Shown: positions 16,726 to 22,346 of the stretch, piece after piece | Layout of the letters: each line of letters starts with the position of its first letter | Position numbering within the stretch: the first letter of the stretch is position 1 | Source: Minisyncoccota bacterium | Lineage (GTDB): Bacteria; Patescibacteriota; Minisyncoccia; UBA6257 | Assembly (NCBI GenBank): GCA_028695015.1 | Contig: JAQVJR010000003.1 | Span: 1-38,162 of the forward strand | Direction of reading: 5' to 3' | DNA length: 38,162 bases | The notes under the pieces: model-generated | Seen by the model: the letters and a program-made list of their open reading frames with translations, nothing else | Told to the model about the DNA's origin: nothing | Database searches by the model: none | Program-made: the position numbers and the translations under genes

Positions 16726-16779
16726 TTGACAATTGTATATATCAAGCATACAATTGTATGTAAATAGCATACAGTTATC
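16726..16779 (+). promoter_or_regulatory. MNT-HEPN operon promoter with three 21-bp-phased repeats
   Basis: TTGACA (16726-16731), 17-bp spacer, TACAAT (16749-16754): a near-consensus promoter ahead of the ATG at 16780. ACAATTGTAT occurs at 16729-16738 and again at 16750-16759, with a degenerate copy ACAGTTATC at 16771-16779. The repeats are exactly 21 bp apart, two helical turns. The middle copy is part of a perfect 14-bp palindrome, CATACAATTGTATG (16747-16760), that covers the -10. This looks like a cooperative operator, probably bound by the wHTH of the first gene. Confidence 0.72.
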
Positions 16780-17325
16780 ATGATTCCAGCTTTTACAAAA
16801 AACCAATCATTAATCTTAGAGATATTCTTCAATCATTCAGAAGATTCTTATTATCTTCGTCAAATATCCCGTTTTTTAAATAAAGAACCAGGGGTTTTCC
16901 AACGAGATATTAATAATTTAGTCAAAGATGGCATCTTAGAAAGTTATTACCAAGGGAATAATCGATTCTTTAAAATAAATAAAAACTATCCCTTATATAA
17001 AGATTTTAAGAATATTTTTTTTAAAACAATAGGCGCTAAAGGAGAATTAGAAAAAATTCTAAAAAATACAAAAGGAATAAAAGAAGCTTTTATTTATGGA
17101 TCTTTTGCCAGAGGAGAAGAAAAAAAACAAAGTGATATTGATTTATGCATTATAGGTTCAATTAATGAAAATTCTTTAATTAAAAAATTAACTCAATTAG
17201 AAAAAAAGATAAATAGGGAAATTAATTATATCTTATTAAGCGAAAAAGAGTATAAAGATAAATTAAAAAATAAAAACTCTTTTTTAGAAAATATTATTAA
17301 ACAAGAAAAAATATATTTGACATGA
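16780..17325 (+). CDS. Winged-helix / MNT nucleotidyltransferase (antitoxin-like)
   Basis: 181 aa. Residues ~1-65 form a winged helix (YYLRQISRFLNKEPGVFQRDINNLVKDG). Residues ~95-165 form a minimal nucleotidyltransferase: GSFARG at 107-112, and D119-I-D121 after exactly ten residues, fitting the GS-x10-DxD rule. The third acidic position of the family appears as Asn149 (REINYI), which may weaken catalysis. The stop overlaps the following HEPN start by 4 nt (ATGA). In MNT-HEPN (type VII) systems the MNT protein neutralises the HEPN RNase, in some cases by adding AMP groups. The fused wHTH suggests it also autoregulates. Confidence 0.82.
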   Translation: MIPAFTKNQSLILEIFFNHSEDSYYLRQISRFLNKEPGVFQRDINNLVKDGILESYYQGNNRFFKINKNYPLYKDFKNIFFKTIGAKGELEKILKNTKGIKEAFIYGSFARGEEKKQSDIDLCIIGSINENSLIKKLTQLEKKINREINYILLSEKEYKDKLKNKNSFLENIIKQEKIYLT

Positions 17326-17783
17326 AGGAGTTTTTAGAAAAATATAAAGACGCAGGGTTTATTAAAGAAGAGCAGATAGGGTTTGATCAAGTAAGTAAGC
17401 ATCTGACAAGGGCGATAGAAGATATAAAAGTTGCAGAGGCAAACACAAGCATTGATACTGGGGTAGCGTATAATTATGCCTATTTGGCAATGTTAAGGAC
17501 TGCTCGGGCTTTAATGTTTTCTTTTGGTTATCGTCCAATTAATGGTCAGCAACACAAAACTGTAGTGTTTTTTGCGGAAAAAACCTTAGGCCCAAAGTTT
17601 TCAGATTTAATAGAATATTTTAATAGAATGAGAAAAAAGCGTAATAGGTTTACTTATGATGAGCCTGATCTTTTAGTATCAGAAGAAGAAACAAAAAATG
17701 CCATTATTACTGCAAAGGCATTTGTTCCAGAGGTAACACAATTTATAAAAAAGAAAAACCCACAAAAAGAATTAAAATTATAA
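17322..17783 (+). CDS. HEPN-domain protein (toxin-like partner of MNT)
   Basis: 153 aa, all helical in appearance. The region HLTRAIEDIKVAEANTS, then the helix AYNYAYLAMLRTARALMFSFGYRP and the end RKKRNRFTYDEPD fit a HEPN fold. The usual catalytic R-x4-6-H appears as R107-N-R-F-T-Y112, so the His is replaced by Tyr. HEPN toxins are metal-independent RNases using that His; this copy may be inactive as an RNase, or the Tyr may be the modified residue. It is coupled to the MNT gene by a 4-nt overlap and followed by the UbiA-like gene after 6 nt. Confidence 0.8.
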   Translation: MKEFLEKYKDAGFIKEEQIGFDQVSKHLTRAIEDIKVAEANTSIDTGVAYNYAYLAMLRTARALMFSFGYRPINGQQHKTVVFFAEKTLGPKFSDLIEYFNRMRKKRNRFTYDEPDLLVSEEETKNAIITAKAFVPEVTQFIKKKNPQKELKL

Positions 17784-17789
17784 ATCTTT

Positions 17790-18365
17790 ATGAAAACTCT
17801 TTATTATATCTTTCTTAGTTTTCGACCTAAAAAATTGATTAAAAATCTCTTTGTTTTTGTTCCTTTGTTGTTTTCTGGAATGGTATTTAACTTACCATTG
17901 TTTTTAAAAGCTGGAGAAGCTTTTTTGTTATTTAGTTTATTTACAGGAGTGGCTTATTTATTTAATGATGTTTTAGATCAGGAAAAAGATAAAAAACATC
18001 CAATAAAATCTCAAAGACCAATTGCTTCTGGAAAATTAAACCCAAGCATAGCTTTATTTAGCAGTTTGATTTTAATTATCCTTGGTTTATGGTTAAGTTT
18101 GCAAATTAATTTGAAGTTTGCAGTAATTGCTGTTTTGTATTTGATTATTAATATGATTTATACACTTTGGTTAGAGCATGTAAGATATATTTGTTCTTTT
18201 TGCGCTGGACTAGGTTATGTTTTAAGAGTTTTAGCTGGTGGGGCAATAATTAATCTAACTTTAAACATTTGGTACATTATCTTTGGTTTTGTTTTTGGTT
18301 TATTGCATTTTTTTTATAAAAACGCATTTACTGATGAAGGAGTTAATACTCAAATAGCTAAGTAA
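17790..18365 (+). CDS. UbiA-like polyprenyl phosphate transferase, C-terminally short
   Basis: 191 aa against about 290 for decaprenyl-phosphate phosphoribosyltransferase (DPPR synthase) relatives. The first Asp-rich loop, NDVLDQEKDKKHPIKSQRP, matches that subfamily closely (NDxxDxxxDxxHPxKxxRP). The second loop LEHVRYICSFCAGLGYVLRVLAGG retains the GxVLRxxAG part, but the Asp expected a few residues after HV appears to be Cys. The reading ends in a non-hydrophobic tail after about five or six membrane helices. A T8 run near 18309 is a possible frameshift site, but the other frames also stop at once. Either a decayed gene or a shortened variant. The following pgpA-like gene overlaps it by 1 nt. 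Confidence 0.7.
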   Translation: MKTLYYIFLSFRPKKLIKNLFVFVPLLFSGMVFNLPLFLKAGEAFLLFSLFTGVAYLFNDVLDQEKDKKHPIKSQRPIASGKLNPSIALFSSLILIILGLWLSLQINLKFAVIAVLYLIINMIYTLWLEHVRYICSFCAGLGYVLRVLAGGAIINLTLNIWYIIFGFVFGLLHFFYKNAFTDEGVNTQIAK

Positions 18366-18841
18366 TGGATTTTTTAAATAATTATAAAGATTTTTTTGTA
18401 AAATTATTTGCTACTTTTTTTGGAGTAGGTTATTTGCCTATTTTTTTGGGGGCAGCTGGGGTTGGTTTGGGAGTGATTATTGCTTACTTAATTCATCCAT
18501 TAATTTTTTGGCAAAAAGGATTAATAACTTTAATTCTTATCATCTTTGCAATTCCTTTAACTTCAAGAGCAGAACAACTATTTCAGAAAAAAGATTCTAG
18601 GAAAATCATCATTGATGAAATCATTGGTGTTTTAGTAGCTACAATTTGGTTTTCTGATTTACCTTTATTGATGTTTTTAATAATTTTCTTTGTTTATGGA
18701 ATAATAGATGCCATTAAGGTTTTCCCAGCTAATGTTATTGAATCTTTACCTAAAGGCTGGGGGATTGTTTTTGATGATATTGTAGCTGGAATATATGCGG
18801 CTGTTGTTTTGGTTTTGATTTTTCAATTTTTAAAACTATAA
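18365..18841 (+). CDS. pgpA: Phosphatidylglycerophosphatase A-like protein
   Basis: 158 aa, the normal PgpA length. Signatures: FATFFGVGYLPIFLGAAG near the start, KIIIDEIIGVLVA (about 79-91) with the DE pair, and the closing LPKGWGIVFDDIVAGIYAA with the DD pair; four membrane segments. PgpA removes phosphate from phosphatidylglycerol phosphate in the membrane. Because it is translationally coupled to a DPPR-synthase-like prenyltransferase, it might instead dephosphorylate a polyprenyl-phosphoribose phosphate, a step done by another phosphatase type in mycobacteria. That alternative is inference from gene order only. Confidence 0.85.
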   Translation: MDFLNNYKDFFVKLFATFFGVGYLPIFLGAAGVGLGVIIAYLIHPLIFWQKGLITLILIIFAIPLTSRAEQLFQKKDSRKIIIDEIIGVLVATIWFSDLPLLMFLIIFFVYGIIDAIKVFPANVIESLPKGWGIVFDDIVAGIYAAVVLVLIFQFLKL

Positions 18842-18864
18842 TATTAGTAAGAAATTGATAAAAA

Positions 18865-20196
18865 ATGTTACAAAATAGAATTAAAACTTTTTATTTGGTT
18901 GTTGGTGATTTGATTGTTTTTTATGTCTCTTTGGTTTTAGCTATTCTTATTAGGCATGGTTGGCCTTTTGATGTGGGGGTTTTTCATCAAAGCTTGTTTC
19001 CATTTTCTTTTATCTTTGTAATCTGGATTATCTTGTTTCTAATTAGTCATCTATATGAATTAAGACATGCGATTAATAGAAGAAAATTCTTTGAAATGGC
19101 TTTTAAATTATTTGGTATTGGAGCTATAATAGGCATAATCTATTTTTACCTTTTTGTACCTTCTTTAGCACCAAAAATAGTTTTATTTTTAACAATTCTT
19201 TTCTCTTTAACTTTGTTTTTAATTTGGCGGGGATTGTTTAACCGAATAATAGAAGTTCCTAAATTAAAAGTTTTTATAATCTCAGATACTGAAGAAGCAA
19301 AGGAAATCAATCTTTTTCTTAAAAAACATCCACAATTAGGCTATCAGATAGAAGAAATATTATCTCCTAAGAATATAGAAGATAAAACAGAGAAAATCAT
19401 TAAAGAGATCAAAGAAAAAGAAATTGATGCTATTGTAGTTGATGCAATTTTATTTGAGAGTTTTTTCTCTCTTTTTTCTAAATTTCCTGATATTTATTAC
19501 AAAATTAAAATTATTAATTTAGTTGATTTTTATGAATCTACTATTCAGAAAATACCAATTAATTTAGTAAATCCTTCTTGGTTTGTGGAAAATTATTATA
19601 GTAAAAACAGAGAATTTTATGAAACTATTAAAAGAATATTTGATATTTTTAGTAGTATAATATTGTTTATTTTTACCTTACCTTTTTGGTTAATAATACC
19701 TTGTTTAATAAAAATAGATTCTCCAGGCCCAATTTTACATAAATCTATTCGCAGTGGTTTAAAAGGAAAAGAATTTTATATTTATAAATTCAGAACGATG
19801 GTAGAAGATGCTAGTAGTATTGGACCAGCATGGACTTTGAAGAATGATTCGCGGATTACAAGGTTAGGTAAGGTTTTAAGATATTTGCATTTAGATGAAC
19901 TTCCTCAAATCTTTAATATTATTAAAGGAGATGTTTCTTTTGTTGGTCCACGGCCAGAAGAAATCAAATTAACAAAACTTTTTAAACAAGAAGTTCCTTT
20001 TTATGAATTCAGGGCTTTAATTAAACCTGGGGCTATTGGTTGGGCTCAGCTTAATTATCCTCATGGAGCTTCTATAGAAGATGCAAAAGAGAAATTAAAA
20101 TATGATTTTTATTACTTGAAAAACCGGAATATCTTTTTTGATGCCATTATTGCTTTAAAATCATGGCGCATTCCTTTTGAAATTCCCACTCATTAA
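18865..20196 (+). CDS. Polyprenyl glycosylphosphotransferase (initiating sugar transferase, WcaJ-like)
   Basis: 443 aa. Four or five N-terminal membrane helices (to ~115), a CoA-binding-like Rossmann middle domain (LKVFIISDTEEAKEIN), and a C-terminal bacterial sugar transferase domain from about 255. The latter shows KRIFDIFSSI, LIKIDSPGPILHK, FYIYKFRTMVEDA, LHLDELPQIFNIIKGD and FVGPRPEE, all catalytic signatures of the PglC/WbaP/WcaJ phosphoglycosyltransferases. It transfers a sugar-1-phosphate from a UDP-sugar to undecaprenyl phosphate, the first committed step of the glycan made by this locus. It is the last gene before the noncoding RNA region. Confidence 0.93.
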   Translation: MLQNRIKTFYLVVGDLIVFYVSLVLAILIRHGWPFDVGVFHQSLFPFSFIFVIWIILFLISHLYELRHAINRRKFFEMAFKLFGIGAIIGIIYFYLFVPSLAPKIVLFLTILFSLTLFLIWRGLFNRIIEVPKLKVFIISDTEEAKEINLFLKKHPQLGYQIEEILSPKNIEDKTEKIIKEIKEKEIDAIVVDAILFESFFSLFSKFPDIYYKIKIINLVDFYESTIQKIPINLVNPSWFVENYYSKNREFYETIKRIFDIFSSIILFIFTLPFWLIIPCLIKIDSPGPILHKSIRSGLKGKEFYIYKFRTMVEDASSIGPAWTLKNDSRITRLGKVLRYLHLDELPQIFNIIKGDVSFVGPRPEEIKLTKLFKQEVPFYEFRALIKPGAIGWAQLNYPHGASIEDAKEKLKYDFYYLKNRNIFFDAIIALKSWRIPFEIPTH

Positions 20197-20200
20197 AAAC

Positions 20201-20229
20201 TTGCTTTTTAAAAAGAAATAGTGTATAAT
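20201..20229 (+). promoter_or_regulatory. Promoter of the 20231-20450 RNA region
   Basis: TTGCTT (20201-20206), 17-bp spacer, TATAAT (20224-20229). This is one of the best sigma-70-like promoters in the window and lies just after the stop of the sugar transferase gene, with no ORF starting nearby. The predicted start is about 20235-20237, right at the 5' strand of the first long helix. That position supports a noncoding transcript. Confidence 0.7.
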
Positions 20230-20230
20230 G

Positions 20231-20450
20231 CTGTTAAGTGAGTGAGTTGTCTTGACGAGAGGTTTTGCCTTTAATTAAGATAACCCTACTATTTGTCGAT
20301 TTTCCGTTCTGTTTTACAGGGCGGAATTTTTTTATCTAGAATAACCTTGCATCTTTTTTTAATATGCTTTAAGATTTAATTGGGCCTTGGAGGCTGCGCA
20401 CTCACTTAATAGACAAATAGTTTAGGAGTCAACCCTTCCAGGGCCCTCTT
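20231..20450 (+). ncRNA. Candidate structured RNA with three crossing helices
   Basis: No ORF of note. Helix A: 20231-20244 with 20399-20412 (core TTAAGTGAGTG/CACTCACTTAA, 11 perfect bp, up to 14). Helix B: CTATTTGTC (20289-20297) with GACAAATAG (20412-20420), extended by CCTA/TAGG across a 2-nt bulge. Helix C: 20382-20393 with 20435-20446 (GGGCCTTGGAGG, 12 bp including GU pairs), followed by a T5 run. The 5'-3' order is a-b-c-a'-b'-c', so all three cross, i.e. pseudoknots or mutually exclusive states. Local hairpins: 20246-20253/20277-20284, enclosing 20258-20262/20268-20272, and 20302-20311/20317-20326. It lies between the promoter at 20201 and murB. I do not recognise the family; it does not match RNase P, tmRNA, SRP or 6S landmarks. 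It may be a stand-alone RNA or a murB leader. Confidence 0.65.
20302..20333 (+). terminator. Terminator-like hairpin inside the RNA region
   Basis: TTCCGTTCTG (20302-20311) pairs with CAGGGCGGAA (20317-20326), 10 bp with two GU pairs and loop TTTTA, followed at once by seven T residues (20327-20333). By shape this is an intrinsic terminator about 95 nt after the predicted start. It may instead be an internal hairpin of the larger RNA, or an attenuator in front of murB. Confidence 0.55.
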
Positions 20451-20461
20451 TTTAAAATCAA

Positions 20462-21403
20462 ATGGCAAAATTAAAAACCAAAATCCCTGATTGGATTAAA
20501 AAAGACGTTTCTTTAGGACAGAGCAATACTTTTAGAATAAAAACAAAGACAAGTTATTTAGCAATTATTTCTAATAAAAAACAATTAATAAAAAGCTTAC
20601 AATGGGCAAAAGCTAATTCTTTGCCTTTTTTTATTTTAGGCAATGGTTCTAATATTCTGTTTGCAGGAGAAAAATATCCTGGATTAATAATCAAGATAAG
20701 AAATAATAGAATAAGGAAAATTGATTCTCAAACAATCATTGCTCCTGCTGGGATAATGTTGGAGTTATTGTTGGGAAAATTTATTAAAATGGAATATCAA
20801 GGATTAGAATGGGTATCAGGTATTCCAGGTACTCTAGGCGGAGCCGTTTATGGTAATGCTGGGGCTTTTGGAAATGAAATGAGTCAGATTGTAAAAAAAG
20901 TAAAAACCATAAATACAGAAACTTATAAAGAAAAAACTTATTTGCTAAAAGATTGTCAATTTAAATACAGGGATAGTATTTTTAAAAAAAACAAGGAAAT
21001 AATTTGGACAGTAGAAATCTTTATTAAAAAAGGAAAAAAAGAAAAGATTATTGAACAAGCGAGGGAAAATAGAAATTATAAAACCCAAAGAGGTCTTTTT
21101 AAATACCCTTCAGCTGGAAGTGTGTTTAAGAATATTTATGCTAAAGAAGTAGCTGAAAAATACAGAAAACAAGCTAAGATTCAAGGAGGCAAAATCTCTG
21201 CTGGTTGGTTTATTGATCAATGTGGCTTAAAAGGAACAAAAATTGGTGGGGCAATGATTTCTGATTTTCATGCAAACATTATTATTAATTTTAATGAGGC
21301 AACAGCAAAAAATATTTTAGATTTAATAAGTTTTTGCAAAGAAAAAGTTTTTAAAAAATTTAAAATTAAGTTACAAGAAGAAATAATTGTTATCCACTAT
21401 TGA
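20462..21403 (+). CDS. murB: UDP-N-acetylenolpyruvoylglucosamine reductase
   Basis: 313 aa. Cytoplasmic FAD enzyme that reduces UDP-GlcNAc-enolpyruvate to UDP-MurNAc with NADPH. Seen: the FAD-binding segment FILGNGSNILFAG, GLEWVSGIPGTLGGAVYGNAGAFG, FKYRDSIFK, the catalytic Ser in YPSAGSVFKN, the AGWFIDQCGLKG segment and the C-terminal HANIIINF plus EEIIVIH, which supplies the general-acid Glu. The ATG at 20462 is 11 nt after the T-run that ends the RNA candidate. Expression of murB may therefore depend on read-through. No separate promoter was recognised. Confidence 0.94.
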   Translation: MAKLKTKIPDWIKKDVSLGQSNTFRIKTKTSYLAIISNKKQLIKSLQWAKANSLPFFILGNGSNILFAGEKYPGLIIKIRNNRIRKIDSQTIIAPAGIMLELLLGKFIKMEYQGLEWVSGIPGTLGGAVYGNAGAFGNEMSQIVKKVKTINTETYKEKTYLLKDCQFKYRDSIFKKNKEIIWTVEIFIKKGKKEKIIEQARENRNYKTQRGLFKYPSAGSVFKNIYAKEVAEKYRKQAKIQGGKISAGWFIDQCGLKGTKIGGAMISDFHANIIINFNEATAKNILDLISFCKEKVFKKFKIKLQEEIIVIHY

Positions 21404-21517
21404 CATTAATTTTGTAAGAGTTAAAATTTTATTAGAGAAGTAAAAATACTTTTTGAAAAATAATTTTGGAAAATAATTTCAAAAATTAATTAAAAGAATT
21501 TTGAAGTTATTAAAATA

Positions 21518-21570
21518 TTCAGACAGCATCCATTCGGATAATCCTTAAAAGGATTGGTCGGCTGTTTGAA
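21518..21570 (+). promoter_or_regulatory. Three-way-junction RNA structure in the leader of the histone-like gene
   Basis: TTCAGACAGC (21518-21527) pairs with GCTGTTTGAA (21561-21570), 10 bp with one GU. Inside are two hairpins: ATCC/GGAT (21528-21531/21536-21539) and AATCC/GGATT (21540-21544/21551-21555). The flanking 100 bp upstream are plain AT-rich DNA, so this folded block stands out. Function unknown; probably part of the 5' UTR of the gene at 21629. Confidence 0.5.
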
Positions 21571-21578
21571 AAATTATC

Positions 21579-21618
21579 AGCGCCTAATTGTTTTAAAATA
21601 AAATTAATTAGCAGCGCT
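21579..21618 (+). promoter_or_regulatory. Hairpin just upstream of the histone-like start codon
   Basis: AGCGC + CTAATT (21579-21589) pair with AATTAG + GCGCT (21606-21611 and 21614-21618), 11 bp with a 2-nt bulge (CA at 21612-21613) and a 16-nt AT-rich loop. It ends 10 nt before the ATG at 21629, where it could block or guide ribosome access. No Shine-Dalgarno sequence is present. Function inferred from position. Confidence 0.5.
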
Positions 21619-21628
21619 CAATAAAAAA

Positions 21629-21829
21629 ATGGCTACAAAAAAAGTTAAAAAAGCCGTTAAAAAAGCAAAACCAAAAGCAAGAAAAACCGTAAAGAAAGCT
21701 AAGCCTAAAGTTAGACCTAAGGCTAAGCCAAAAGCTAAGCCTAAAGCAAAACCAAAGGCAAAAAAGGTTGTTAAAAAAGCTAAACCTAAAGCAAGAAAAG
21801 TTAAGAAAGTAACTAAAAAAAGAAAATAA
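21629..21829 (+). CDS. Histone H1-like Lys/Ala/Pro-rich small DNA-binding protein
   Basis: 66 aa, roughly half Lys or Arg, built from AKPKAR / KAKPKAKPKA repeats with almost no hydrophobic or acidic residues. This composition matches the C-terminal tails of histone H1 and bacterial H1-like proteins (Hc1 or AlgP type), which compact nucleic acid. Disordered; no fold expected. The codons vary between the repeats (AAG/AAA, CCA/CCT), which shows a maintained protein repeat rather than a recent DNA expansion. It stands alone with a structured leader and its own strong terminator, so it is probably a single-gene, highly expressed transcript. Binding to rRNA rather than DNA is also possible. Confidence 0.78.
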   Translation: MATKKVKKAVKKAKPKARKTVKKAKPKVRPKAKPKAKPKAKPKAKKVVKKAKPKARKVKKVTKKRK

Positions 21830-21845
21830 GCATTAATTTGCTTTT

Positions 21846-21883
21846 AAACCCGCTCTTGAGAGATCAAGGGCGGGTTTGATTTT
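21846..21883 (+). terminator. Intrinsic terminator of the histone-like gene
   Basis: AAACCCGCTCTTGA (21846-21859) pairs fully with 21864-21877 (14 bp, one GU), closed by a GAGA tetraloop (21860-21863) and followed by GATTTT. It is the clearest terminator in the window and separates the histone-like gene from hpf. Confidence 0.88.
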
Positions 21884-21904
21884 AGATGTTTTTTTAGGTA
21901 AAAT
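21876..21904 (+). promoter_or_regulatory. hpf promoter, predicted leaderless transcript
   Basis: TTGATT (21876-21881), 17-bp spacer, TAAAAT (21899-21904). The expected start (about 21911-21912) coincides with the ATG of hpf at 21912. The -35 begins in the last two bases of the terminator stem, so the two elements share DNA. Matches are modest for AT-rich sequence. Confidence 0.45.
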
Positions 21905-21911
21905 TAGATTA

Positions 21912-22268
21912 ATGAATATTAGAATTAATCCTGTTAATATCAAGTTATTAGATAAACAACAGGAATACTTAGAAAAGAATTTGAAAGTTCTTGAAAAAGT
22001 TACTAAGCATTATAAAGACAAGGCTGACTTAACAGTTAATATAGGTAAAGTTACTTCACAGCAACAAACTGGGGAGATTTTTTTTGCTGAAGCTAATTTT
22101 GCCATTCCTGGAAAAGATATTGTTTATAAAACAACTGGAGGCAGTTTTGAAGAAGTAGTGAAGAAACTGAAGAACAACTTAAAGAGTTTAATTGTCAAAG
22201 ATAAGGGAATGAAAAAAGGTCGTTTTAGAAGATTGGCTCGTCTTTTAAAAAGGAAACTCCATTTGTAA
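21912..22268 (+). CDS. hpf: Ribosome hibernation-promoting factor, short form (HPF/RaiA)
   Basis: 118 aa from the ATG at 21912; an in-frame start at 21876 lies within the terminator and is rejected. The fold is clear: MNIRINPVNIKLLDKQQEYLEKNLKVLEKV, then ADLTVNIGKV and FFAEANFAIPGKDIVYKTTGGSFEEVVKKLKNNL, the beta-alpha-beta3-alpha pattern with the conserved late helix. The protein binds the small ribosomal subunit during stress and blocks mRNA and tRNA sites. There is no C-terminal dimerisation domain as in long HPF; instead a basic tail (RFRRLARLLKRKLHL). The gene is alone between a terminator and secA. Confidence 0.85.
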   Translation: MNIRINPVNIKLLDKQQEYLEKNLKVLEKVTKHYKDKADLTVNIGKVTSQQQTGEIFFAEANFAIPGKDIVYKTTGGSFEEVVKKLKNNLKSLIVKDKGMKKGRFRRLARLLKRKLHL

Positions 22269-22346
22269 GTTTTTGTATATTAAATATAATTATGATCGCT
22301 ATAAGGTATAGGCGAAAGTAATTTTGGTTATTAATTTTTTTACTTT

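Noticed and set aside
16695-16780. Insertion-sequence ends at the repeats
   Set aside because: The repeats are short, 21 bp apart and overlap a promoter; no transposase or target duplication is near.
20231-20450. RNase P, tmRNA, SRP or 6S RNA
   Set aside because: No GAGGAAAGUCC-type RNase P core, no tmRNA tag or alanyl acceptor end, no SRP GGAAG/GCAG loop, and the crossing helices do not fit the single long hairpin of 6S.
21629-21829. Low-complexity DNA repeat instead of a gene
   Set aside because: Codons vary between repeats while the AKPKA pattern is kept, a proper ATG and stop are present, and a strong terminator follows.
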